From Myxococcota bacterium (lineage in GTDB: Bacteria > Myxococcota_A > UBA796 > UBA9615 > JAKLKC01): a stretch of 32,588 nucleotides of DNA. Made by a program: the position numbers and the translations under genes. Position 1 is the stretch's first letter. The number at the start of each line of letters is the position of its first letter. The stretch spans positions 1 through 32,588 of the forward strand of contig JAKLKC010000065.1 of the NCBI GenBank assembly GCA_023150875.1. The letters are read 5' to 3'. The notes under the pieces were generated by a model, which was given only the letters and a program-made list of their open reading frames with translations, made no database searches and was not told the DNA's origin. This document shows positions 16,639 to 24,934 of this stretch, in pieces.

Positions 16639-17254
16639 TGGGGCCTCCGGGGGTCGGCGTCGGATCGGACTGCCACTCCCCGGTCCCGTCGGGGAGCCGG
16701 GCGAGGGCGACGTCGGTGTCCTGGGCGCCGAACTCGACGGAGTCCGCCACGGCGCCGTCGGGCGTCAGCAGCAGTACGCTCTCGCCGTCCGCGGAGAGCT
16801 TGAATCCCGCGTGCAGCGGTCCCTGCTTCGTCTCTTCGTCGCACCACACCACCAGGTAGCCGCCCGGCGGAACCGCCGTGCCCTCGGGGAAGGTGAAGCC
16901 CGCGGGGCCCTCGGGATCGTCCGCCAGGCCCCAGCCCGAGAGGTCGAAGGGCTCGACGCCGCCGTGGAACAGCTCCACCCAGTCGTCGAACTCCCCGCCC
17001 TCGTCGGCGGCGACGGAGTCGTTGTCCGCCATCAGCTCGTTGAGCACCGGCGCCCCCGGAGCCGCCGCGCTGTCGTCGTCCGCGGCGGTGTCGTCGTCCC
17101 CGGGGGTGGTGTCGTCGTCCGCGGGGGTGGTGTCGTCGTCCGCGGCCGTGGTGTCGTCGTCCCCGGGCGCCGCGCCGCTGCAACCGGCGAGGGCGGCGGC
17201 GACGGCGGCGGCGGCGAAGGCGGGGCGTGGGAACAGGGCGAACACGGGGCGCAT
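16244..17254 (-). CDS. LTD (lamin-tail domain) lipoprotein with run-on C-terminus
   Basis: A 336-aa frame from ATG 17254, with AAGGAG in front. The signal ends at the lipobox ALAGC (Cys25), then DDDT-type linkers (29-61), then a lamin-tail domain (about 66-205): PVLNELMADNDSV, DWVELFHGG, PFDLSGWGLADD, GGYLVVWCDEE, SVEFGAQD. The domain ends at TPTPGGPNGWRTP near base 16630. After this the frame stays open for about 125 Arg/Gly/Pro-rich residues that lie inside the phosphatase gene and look non-functional, so the original stop is probably lost. Bacterial LTDs accompany secreted nucleases, phytases and phosphatases, which fits the neighbour. Only 10 bases separate it from the barrel gene. Confidence 0.82.
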   Translation of the reverse strand: MRPVFALFPRPAFAAAAVAAALAGCSGAAPGDDDTTAADDDTTPADDDTTPGDDDTAADDDSAAAPGAPVLNELMADNDSVAADEGGEFDDWVELFHGGVEPFDLSGWGLADDPEGPAGFTFPEGTAVPPGGYLVVWCDEETKQGPLHAGFKLSADGESVLLLTPDGAVADSVEFGAQDTDVALARLPDGTGEWQSDPTPTPGGPNGWRTPSLRSATRVGAATPRRPGPRGGARRGGRGGLLGPSAGAGVGARSSPRRAGGGGPAPGPPPGGRPTPPGGRARPPRRGRGVPDDRPLRPRLHADGPRPRDAGHRRVPRRPRHRRQRLVRGQRPDLRG

Positions 17255-17264
17255 GGGCTCTCCT

Positions 17265-18415
17265 TCAGGGGAGGGAGGGGGGTGCCGCCCCCCGGGGGCG
17301 GCTCGGATCGGACGGCGTGAAGGGGAAGGCGGCGGACAGGTCGACGCCCACGAGCAGGAAGGCGCGGTGCCAGGTCGACAGGGCCTCCGCCCCGGCGATC
17401 TCCGTCGCGTCGGGCCCGGCCCCGCCGCCCTCGTACCCGCCGGCGACGAGGACCGGGGGGGCGCCCCGGAAGGGGGACCACTCGACCCCCGCGCCCCCCC
17501 GGAAGGTGAACGCGACGGCCTCGGGGTTGCCCGGCTCCTCCGAGACGACGTCCAGGCGGCCCCAGGCGACCAGGGGGCCGACGGGGCGGAGGACCGCCCA
17601 GGCCGAGCCCCCCACCGGCGTCCGCGCCGCGTCGCCGCCCACCCCCCACGCGCCCAGGGCCTCCACGCCTGCCCGGACGGGGCCGGCCCGCACGGCGATC
17701 CGCGCGCCCGCACGGTGGTCCCGGGCGCTGTCCAGGCCGCGGGACCCGTCCCGGGCGAACAGCGAGACCTCCAGCGCGCCGGGATCTCCCCCCCGGGACC
17801 GAGGGGCCGGACGACCAGGAGCCCCGCGAGGTCCTTCCCGTCGTTCCGCTCCCGGGAGCGGGCGCCCTCGCCGGAGGTCAGGGAGGCGGTCAGGGTCAGC
17901 AGGCGCCCGGGGGACGCGAAGGTGAGCACCATCCCCAGGTCCGAGCGGTCCAGCCAGCCCCGCTCCTCGGCGAGCGAAGGGGCCACCGCCCGCAGCGAGA
18001 ACGCGGCCTCGGAGCCGGCGGCGAAGGGATCGTCGATCAGCCCGGCGACGAAGCTGAGGCCGGCGGGGGCGAGGGTGGCCCGCGCCTCGGCCACCTGGAA
18101 CGCGGGCACGATGGACTCGCCGTCGACGCCGATGTACCCGGCCTCGCCGCCCGAGCGCACCGCCACCAGGGCGACCCGCCCCGACACCGCGCCGCCGACG
18201 TCGATCCCCCCTTCGACGCGGGCCTGGGGCAGGTCGAAGAGGCGCGACACCCCCTCCTCGGGGAACGCCACCCCCAGCCGCCCGGCCAGCGCCAGCCGGA
18301 GCCCGAGGCACGCCGGATCCGCCGCCGACGGCAGGGGCGATCCGGCGGGCGGGGGTCCGGCCGGGGCTCCGAAGCCCAGCAGGCCGCAAGCGAGCAGCAG
18401 CGCAGGCGGGCTCAC
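17265..18415 (-). CDS. Predicted outer-membrane beta-barrel protein, interrupted by a one-base frameshift
   Basis: The gene starts at GTG 18415, overlapping the DUF2252 stop (GTGA), and ends at 17265. Upstream of about 17795 the good frame gives a signal sequence (PPALLLACGLLGFGAPA) and alternating polar/hydrophobic strands (YIGVDGESIVPAFQVAEA, LTLTASLTSGEGA); downstream the good frame is one base off (ALEVSLFARDGSRG to the stop). The switch lies at a run of seven C (17788-17794, G on the coding strand): one more G would restore a 383-aa protein through GPGGGDPGALEV. It resembles porin-like proteins of 14-18 strands without being assignable. A sequencing slip, a real mutation or phase variation are all possible. 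Confidence 0.7.
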
Positions 18416-19902
18416 GGCACGTCGTCGGGGAGGGTGTCGGCCCCGAGGAGCTCGCCGTGAATGGCGAGGAGCCCCGGAAGGAGCGCGAAGTCGCCCAGGG
18501 TGAGGGCCAGGTCCTCCTCGGCGTCCCGGGCCCGCTCCTCGGCGAAGGCTTCCGTCCGTCCCCCGATGTCCCGGTATATGGCCCCGGCGGCGTCCCCTCC
18601 CTCGGCCGTCCCCCCTCGCCCGTGGGCCGCGGCGAGGGCCCGCCCCAGCGCGCCCCCCAGGTCCCGGGCGGCGTCCCCTCCGCCCTCCCCGGCGAGGGCC
18701 GCCTCGGCGATGTCGCCGTGGTCCAGCTCCTGGAACCACGAGGACCCGCTCACGACCTTGAACGCCTGGCCCCCGTCCGAGAGCCCGGCGAGGCGGGCGT
18801 CGGCGTCCGGCCTCGACCACAGCCGCTGGGACGCCCCCACGATCCGGGCGGCGTTGTCGGGGAAGAGGCCCGGCACGAGGGAGATCAGGCCGGGGGGCGG
18901 GGGCGGATCCACCACCTCGCGGAAGGTCGCCAGGTCGTCGTCGTCGGGCCCGGGATCCCCGCGGTCGAACAGGACCAGGAACCGGACCGCCGGCAGGGAC
19001 GCGACGCCCTTGCCGTAGAGCCGCACGCCGTCCAGGAAGCGCAGGCCGGGCTCCCCCGCGGGGTGCCAGGAGGCCACCAGGCGTTGGAGCTGGTCCCGCT
19101 CGGGGGCGGTGGGCTCGAGGGCGCCGCGCCCGTCCGCCGTCAGGGCGTCGTCGCGCCGCAGCCGCCGGACATCGCCTTCGAGGACGGTGGCGTCCTCCCA
19201 CTCCTCCCGCCCGAGCCCCTCCTCCCACGCCTCGTCCAGGAGCGCCTGGACGAGGGCCCCCCCTTCCGGCGCTCCGACCTGGGGCGTCCACGCCTCGTCC
19301 TCCCCGGTCCCGCCGGTGGCGAGGAAGGAGATCCGGTCCGCGTAGCCCTCCGCCAGGGACCGGATGGCCGCGCTCCGGCACGCCGCGTCGCACCCGGGGG
19401 CGCCAGCGAGGGCCATCGCCAGCCCGAGGGCCGCGCGCCGGACGTCCAGGAGGTAGGGCCCGAACGCGGCGCCGTCGAGGTCGACCCACTCGAGGGTCAG
19501 GGAGGCGGTGTCCGCCGCCAGGGCCCCGCCGCCCGGCGCGCAGGTCCCGAAGTTCTCGGGGTGGGGATCGCCCACCAGCAGGACGGCGCAGGCCTCGGGC
19601 TCGGCGAGGAACCCGGTCCGCCCCCGGCCGCCCACCCGGGCGACGTCCTCCAGGAACAGCCCCACCGTCCCCCGCATGAAGTCGTAGGGATCCGCGGCCA
19701 TCCGCGCGTACTTCTCGGCCACCCGCCGGGGATCCCGGCCGAGCCACCGCTGGTTGTCCCGCACCAGGAAGTCGCGCAGCACGGCGCCCCGGTCCTCGCC
19801 CGCCCCCGCGCCCGAACACGACGGCAGCCCCCCGGCGGCGAGGGCCATGGCGACCGAGAGGACGGCGGGGGTCGCGGGGGATCCGAGGGTACGCCAGCGC
19901 AT
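18412..19902 (-). CDS. DUF2252 family protein with lipoprotein signal
   Basis: A 496-aa protein from ATG 19902; GGAGG lies about 11 bases upstream, rather far. DUF2252 signatures are plain: KYARMAADPYDFMRG (64-78), GDPHPENFGT (111-120), LEWVDLDGAAFGPYLLDVRR, LYGKGVASLP and FKVVSGSSWF, in a kinase-like (aminoglycoside phosphotransferase-like) fold. Unusually, residues 1-29 form an export signal ending at LPSC (Cys29), so it should act outside the cytoplasm, where ATP is not available. Its function is unknown. It is the first gene of the operon with the barrel, LTD lipoprotein and phosphatase, and its stop overlaps the barrel start. Confidence 0.85.
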   Translation of the reverse strand: MRWRTLGSPATPAVLSVAMALAAGGLPSCSGAGAGEDRGAVLRDFLVRDNQRWLGRDPRRVAEKYARMAADPYDFMRGTVGLFLEDVARVGGRGRTGFLAEPEACAVLLVGDPHPENFGTCAPGGGALAADTASLTLEWVDLDGAAFGPYLLDVRRAALGLAMALAGAPGCDAACRSAAIRSLAEGYADRISFLATGGTGEDEAWTPQVGAPEGGALVQALLDEAWEEGLGREEWEDATVLEGDVRRLRRDDALTADGRGALEPTAPERDQLQRLVASWHPAGEPGLRFLDGVRLYGKGVASLPAVRFLVLFDRGDPGPDDDDLATFREVVDPPPPPGLISLVPGLFPDNAARIVGASQRLWSRPDADARLAGLSDGGQAFKVVSGSSWFQELDHGDIAEAALAGEGGGDAARDLGGALGRALAAAHGRGGTAEGGDAAGAIYRDIGGRTEAFAEERARDAEEDLALTLGDFALLPGLLAIHGELLGADTLPDDVP

Positions 19903-20112
19903 GGGACGGCGATCCTCCCCCGCCGACGGGGCGACGCCGTGCCGCCCGCGCGAACACTCGGTGACGGAGCGGGCGCGGGACGGGGCCTCACCCGCGGCGG
20001 AGCCCGTCCCCCGGGGGGCCCTGGCTCGGCTCCCCGGGCGGCGTGCCGCGACTTCTTGGGTGGGGGCCGTCGCCGAAACGGGTGCCGGCGAGCGCCCGGT
20101 CGTCGCGCTCCC

Positions 20113-22896
20113 CTACTTCCTCTCCCAGCCCGCCGCGAACCCCGCGAGGCTTCCGGCCTCGGTGATGGCGTCGTCCGGAACCAGGAGGTAGCGCCACGGC
20201 TTCCCGTCCGTCGTCCGGGTGTGCTCGGTGGCGTGCCGGCACCAGGCGACGGCCGCCCGGGCCTTCTGCTGGACGAGGTCGTCGTCCATCTCGTTCCGCG
20301 CCTTCACCTCGCAAAGGAAGCGGGCCTCCCGGATCTCCACCACGAAGTCCGGCTCGTATCGCTCGCCGCCCTCGAGGTGGATGGGAAGGTTCCCCGCGGC
20401 CGGCTTGAACCACTTCAGGACCTCGTCGTCGTTCTCGAGCACCACCGCGAAGCGCCGCTCCGGGTCCGAGTCGAACCGTTGGAGGGGGAAGAGGCACTTC
20501 CGGAACCCCTCGAACAGCATCCGCCGGATGTTCTTCTTGTCCTCCACGGGATCCCGGAACGGGCGGGCCGACTCGCCGCTCGCCACCGACCACGTGGCGG
20601 CCTTCAACGTGCTGAAACCCCGAGTGACCTTCGCCTCGTAGCCGGTCGCGTACTCCCGGCGGTGGCGTGCCATCTGCGCGTGGACCAGGTCGCCGAGGCG
20701 CTTCTGGTAGTAGAGCAGGACGTTGCGCACGTCCTCCTCGGACGCGAGGTAGCTCCGCAGGTGGCCCACGAGCCGCTCCGCGAGCTTGTAGAGGAGCCCG
20801 GCGTTCGCGTCGTACTCCACGTCGTCGAATTCGATCAGGGCGCGGACGACGTAGTCCTCCAGGCGGTCGTCGGCCGGCCCATCGCCGACCACCGAGAGCC
20901 TCTCCTGGTGGTGGCTCTGGAGGTGCTGGATGAGGATGTCCTCCCGCACCGGCTGGAGGTGGACGCCCGAGGTGTCGAGGTCGAAGTCTTCGAACTCGAT
21001 GGTGACCTCCCCCGTCGGCACCACGACCACCGTGGGGACGTCGATGGAGAGCGCCTCGTAGGCCGCGGTGGTCCGGGCCACGATCTCCTCGACGCTCGGC
21101 GCATCCTCGGCCCCCGGCGACTCTCCCTGGGCGGGCAGCGAAGCCTTCACCTCCTCGACGATCCGCGCCTGTACCTCCGGCGTGTTGAGGTCCGCCGCGG
21201 ACCGCAGCCCCTCGTGGCCGGGGATGGCCTGAGCGACGGCCCGGGCGATGGCCTGGGCCGCCGGGGTCGAGAAGGGGGACAGGCGGGCAGGGAGCGCGGC
21301 CGCCCCCGGGTCGTGCCGCGGCGCCACCCCCGTCCCGCCCGCCGCCGGCCCCGACAAGCCGGGGATCTGCACCGGCGCCGGGTGGGGGAGGCCGGCGAGC
21401 ACGGTCTCGAACACGGGGGGGACGTGGGTCGGCCGCTCGGGCTCCCCAGGGCCATCCGGGTCCAACTCGATGAGCTGGATGCGCCGGATGATCGAGTCTC
21501 CGCGCCTGGCCTCGTCCACGATCTCCTGGAACTTGTCGTGGGCGACGATGGTCAGGCGGTCCACCGCCGGCACCCCGGTCCGCCGCCCGTAGGGCAGCCG
21601 GAGCCCCCGCCCGATGGACTGCTCGATGAGGGTCCGGGCGTTCGCCGCCCGCAGGGGGACGATGGTGTAGAGGTTGGTGACGTCCCACCCCTCCTTCAGC
21701 ATGTTGACGTGGATCACGATTTCCGTCGCCTCGTCGGGGCTCTCCACGGCGAGGAGGCTCTTGACGGTCTCCTCCTTCTCGTCGCCGGAGAGGGCCGAGT
21801 GGACCTCGATCGTCTTTCCGGCGTAGCGCCCCCCGAAGAAGGTCTCGGACTTGAACCGCGCGACGAGCTGCCCCGCGTGCTCGGTGTCCCGGGCGATCAC
21901 CAGCATGAACGGCTTGACCGCCCTCCCCCCGCGCTGGGCCGCGTAGATCTGGAGATCGGTCTTCACCTGCTCGTGCAGGCGCACCCCGTCCTCCAGCTTG
22001 ATCCGCTCCACCTGCTCCTCCCCCAGCTTCCGGACGTCGAAGTCCCGGCGGGTGGCCACCGCGGGCTCCTTCACGAAGCCGTCCCGGATGGCCTCCGCCA
22101 GGGGGTAGCTGTAGGCGACGTTCTTGAACGCCACCGGACCCCTGGGGGACTCGGTGAACGGCGTCGCCGTCAGCTCCAGGCCCAGGATCGGCTTCAGCTC
22201 GTTGATGGCCCTCGTGCCCGCGTCGGCCCGGTAGCGATGGGACTCGTCCATGAGCAGAACCAGGTCCGGCAGGCGGGCCAGGTACTCGAAGTAGCTCTCG
22301 CCGATGTACTCCGCCAGGCGCTTGATCCTGGGCGGCTGGTTCCCCCGCTGCGAGGCGCGGACCTCGGTGTTGATCTTCGAGATGTTGAAGACGTTGACGT
22401 GGACGGCGTCCTCGCCCCCGGGTTGGAAGAACCCGAGCTGCCCGCGGCGCTGGTCGTCCCGGACGCCGATCCCGCTCTCGTAGTTCTCGCCGGTGATGAC
22501 GACGGGGGGCGCGGTGACGAACTCGGACAGTCCGTTGAAGACGTACTTCGGGGAGCCCGGCGTGAAGTCGGCGATCAGCTTGTTGTAGATGGTGAGGTTC
22601 GGGGCCAGCACGAAGAAGTGCCGGCTCCGGCCGGTCAGGTAGAGGTAGGCGACGAACGCCCCCATCAGCCGCGTCTTGCCGACGCCGGTGGCCAGGGCGA
22701 AGCAGAGGGACGGGAACTCCCGCTCGAAGTCGGTGACGGTGGGGTACTCGGCCGCCACGGCTTCCAGCGCCCGGGGCAGGTCCACGTCCTTCGACGGCGC
22801 CGCGACGTCGAGCACCCGGGCGAGGATCTCGAGAGACGTACGCTGGGGGGGCCGCAGGCTCAGCCGACCGGCGATCCCGCTGACGTGGCGGTTCAC
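20113..22896 (-). CDS. res: Type III-like restriction subunit (helicase-nuclease)
   Basis: A 927-aa protein starting at GTG 22896, coupled to the methyltransferase stop by a GTGA overlap. The SF2 helicase core shows ATGVGKT (Walker A, 69-75), LMDESHRYR (DExH box, 217-220), LTATPF (242-247) and IGRGLRLPYG (motif VI). The end has a PD-(D/E)XK nuclease site: YEPDFVVEI (D850) and CEVKAR (E863, K865). All motifs are present, so it looks functional. Res needs Mod for DNA recognition, cuts after ATP-driven sliding and is expected to restrict phage DNA lacking the modification. A 210-bp gap with no visible gene separates it from the DUF2252 operon. Confidence 0.9.
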   Translation of the reverse strand: MNRHVSGIAGRLSLRPPQRTSLEILARVLDVAAPSKDVDLPRALEAVAAEYPTVTDFEREFPSLCFALATGVGKTRLMGAFVAYLYLTGRSRHFFVLAPNLTIYNKLIADFTPGSPKYVFNGLSEFVTAPPVVITGENYESGIGVRDDQRRGQLGFFQPGGEDAVHVNVFNISKINTEVRASQRGNQPPRIKRLAEYIGESYFEYLARLPDLVLLMDESHRYRADAGTRAINELKPILGLELTATPFTESPRGPVAFKNVAYSYPLAEAIRDGFVKEPAVATRRDFDVRKLGEEQVERIKLEDGVRLHEQVKTDLQIYAAQRGGRAVKPFMLVIARDTEHAGQLVARFKSETFFGGRYAGKTIEVHSALSGDEKEETVKSLLAVESPDEATEIVIHVNMLKEGWDVTNLYTIVPLRAANARTLIEQSIGRGLRLPYGRRTGVPAVDRLTIVAHDKFQEIVDEARRGDSIIRRIQLIELDPDGPGEPERPTHVPPVFETVLAGLPHPAPVQIPGLSGPAAGGTGVAPRHDPGAAALPARLSPFSTPAAQAIARAVAQAIPGHEGLRSAADLNTPEVQARIVEEVKASLPAQGESPGAEDAPSVEEIVARTTAAYEALSIDVPTVVVVPTGEVTIEFEDFDLDTSGVHLQPVREDILIQHLQSHHQERLSVVGDGPADDRLEDYVVRALIEFDDVEYDANAGLLYKLAERLVGHLRSYLASEEDVRNVLLYYQKRLGDLVHAQMARHRREYATGYEAKVTRGFSTLKAATWSVASGESARPFRDPVEDKKNIRRMLFEGFRKCLFPLQRFDSDPERRFAVVLENDDEVLKWFKPAAGNLPIHLEGGERYEPDFVVEIREARFLCEVKARNEMDDDLVQQKARAAVAWCRHATEHTRTTDGKPWRYLLVPDDAITEAGSLAGFAAGWERK

Positions 22897-24581
22897 TTGC
22901 CACCTCGGGACGAGAAGAGGGGCAGGGACTGGACGGGGGACGCATCCCGCTTCCGCGTCTTGCCCGGAGCCCCGCCGCCCCCCGGCCCGGGCTCCGGCTC
23001 CACCTCCTGCCCCATCACGGCGGCGACGTTGAGGCTGTAATCGTCCTTGCCCCACTCGCAGCGGGCGAGGACCGCGGCGGGGATCTTCTTGATGGTCAGG
23101 TTCGGGAACGCATCGGCCCGGGCCGTGAACGCGGAGCAGCAGATCACCAGGTGGCGATCGGGCCCGACCTCGTCACTGAGGGCCTGGAGCTGTTCGTGGG
23201 TCAGGGTCTGGGTGGTGGCGTAGAGGAAGGCGTTCTCGGTGGCCTGCCCGTGCTGCCAGAAGGTCGTGGGCGACGGGGCATAGCGGTAGCCCTCCAGCTT
23301 GCAGAGGGCTTCGGAGAGGCGTTCGGCGTTGTAGACGTCCCGGTTGATGACCCAGTTGCCCCAGTGATCCTTCTTCAGGAGGGAGGGAGCGAGGCGGTAA
23401 AAGCGGAAGCCGCCGCCGCCGGGCCAGTTCACCTCGGAAGAGACGCCTCCCGGATCGTCGCCATTGACCACTTTGATCAGCCTGGGCTGAACAAATGCGA
23501 CAGCATTGCTACCCAATTCCGCCATAATCCACCGTCGCCCCATCTTGTGCGCCACGGCACCAGTAGTGCCGGAGCCCGCGAAGGAGTCGAGGATGAGGTC
23601 GCCCGGCGCGGTGGCGATCTGGAGCACACGCTGTATCAAGCGTTCGGGCTTCGGCGTGTCAAAGGAGGTCACGCCAGGGAACAGGCCGCGCAGCTCGTTC
23701 TTTGAGGTCCGATTGCTGCCCACCTGGTCCTTCGTCCAGAGTGTCCGCGGTACCAAGTCTCCAACGTCTGTCACGTACCGCTTGATGCTCGGGCGGGCAT
23801 GCCCGGTCGGCCCCCACCAGATGCGGCCCTCTTCATCCAGTTCACGGAGACGGTCTTCGGACACTCTCCAGTAACGTCCCGGCGGTGGTGAGAACGAGCG
23901 GCCGGTTGGCCCTGTTATGGAGTAGCGGCCTTTGGAGTATGGCTTATTCGCATAGGGATCGCCTGGTAGCCAGGGCCCACGCGGATCCGAGTCAGGGTTC
24001 GAGTAGATGGAGTTGGCCTCTTCAGTCCTAGGCAGCTTGTTCGGTACCCACTCCGGATTCCGGGAGTACACCAGGATGTAGTCGTGATCGGTGGAGAACT
24101 GCCGTGCGGAGTTGCGCGGTGAGTCCGCCTTCTCCCACACGACGGTCGCAACGAAACACTGTCGGCCGAACACCTCATCGCAAAGGACCTTCAAGTAGTG
24201 AAGCTCATTATCATCAATGGTGATCCAAACAGACCCGTCAGCCGTCAGAAGGTGCCGAATCAGTTCGAGCCGATCACGCATCAGTGACAGCCAAATCGAA
24301 TGCTCGATGCCGTCATCGTAGTGTTCGAACGCAGTCCCCGTGTTGTACGGCGGGTCAATGTAGACACACTTGACTCTGCCCGCGAACTCCTGCTCCAGCG
24401 CCTTCAACGCCAGCAAGTTGTCCCCCTGGATCAGGATGTTGTCGAAGATGTCGTGGTCCGTGACCCGCCGCGGCGCGTGGTAGGACAGCTCGGGATCCTC
24501 CAGCAGGATCCGCGGCTCCAGCCTGGGGCGGTTCTCCTTGCCGATCCAGGTCAGCTCCAGCTTCGTCTTCCCGTTCGCCAT
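22893..24581 (-). CDS. mod: Site-specific DNA methyltransferase, Type III Mod-like
   Basis: A 562-aa adenine-type methyltransferase from ATG 24581, with AGGAG seven bases before it. Motif IV DPPY (76-79, in VYIDPPYNTG) comes before motif I DSFAGSGTT (332-340), the beta-class order of Type III Mod proteins. The stretch between them (about 140-310) should contain the target recognition domain. The DNA of this part (roughly 23480-24330) is noticeably richer in A and T than its surroundings, a usual sign of transfer or swapping of the specificity region. The C-terminal part (about 375-562) likely contacts Res. The gene is followed directly by res. Confidence 0.92.
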   Translation of the reverse strand: MANGKTKLELTWIGKENRPRLEPRILLEDPELSYHAPRRVTDHDIFDNILIQGDNLLALKALEQEFAGRVKCVYIDPPYNTGTAFEHYDDGIEHSIWLSLMRDRLELIRHLLTADGSVWITIDDNELHYLKVLCDEVFGRQCFVATVVWEKADSPRNSARQFSTDHDYILVYSRNPEWVPNKLPRTEEANSIYSNPDSDPRGPWLPGDPYANKPYSKGRYSITGPTGRSFSPPPGRYWRVSEDRLRELDEEGRIWWGPTGHARPSIKRYVTDVGDLVPRTLWTKDQVGSNRTSKNELRGLFPGVTSFDTPKPERLIQRVLQIATAPGDLILDSFAGSGTTGAVAHKMGRRWIMAELGSNAVAFVQPRLIKVVNGDDPGGVSSEVNWPGGGGFRFYRLAPSLLKKDHWGNWVINRDVYNAERLSEALCKLEGYRYAPSPTTFWQHGQATENAFLYATTQTLTHEQLQALSDEVGPDRHLVICCSAFTARADAFPNLTIKKIPAAVLARCEWGKDDYSLNVAAVMGQEVEPEPGPGGGGAPGKTRKRDASPVQSLPLFSSRGGK

Positions 24582-24934
24582 CTGCCGCTCCTGAGTCCCG
24601 CCGGAGGATCCGTTGCGCCGCGCCACGCGCGCGGTGGGTGTGGGCCGTCGCCATCGGCCCCTCGATGCAGGCGGGTGGGCCCGCCCCGCTCCATCCGCTC
24701 CCACCCCCCGCCGCCCCTCGGCCCCCCACGGATCGTCGGCCGCCCGGGGGCTCCCCGGGGGAGAGCCACCGGGCGGACCCCGCCCGAGGAGGCGGGAGCA
24801 TACCTCGGCGGCGGGGGGACTGTCGCCGCCCGCCGCCCGAATAGAACCCCATCGACGCGGGAGTCCGGCGTCGCCGTCCCCGTCGACTCGGACAAGGCAC
24901 GCCGCCCGCCTGCCGTCGGGAACGCACACCGCGT
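24582..24934. other. Non-coding gap with GC-rich hairpins
   Basis: A 353-bp gap between the PD-(D/E)XK gene and mod, both on the minus strand. It has an inverted repeat CCGCCCGG (24740-24747) with CCGGGCGG (24769-24776), and a tight hairpin CCCGCC (24779-24784) with GGCGGG (24791-24796). These could end transcription of the upstream gene, though no T-tract follows. I see no gene and no clear promoter for mod. Confidence 0.45.

Noticed and set aside
16244-19957. A single open frame of 1237 codons on the minus strand
   Set aside because: Only its middle and 3' pieces coincide with real genes (barrel part and LTD). The rest is Arg/Gly/Pro-rich shadow of the DUF2252 and phosphatase frames.
18457-23040. 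A plus-strand open frame of 1527 codons
   Set aside because: It is antisense to the DUF2252 and res genes, which have clear motifs. High GC keeps the complementary frame free of stops.
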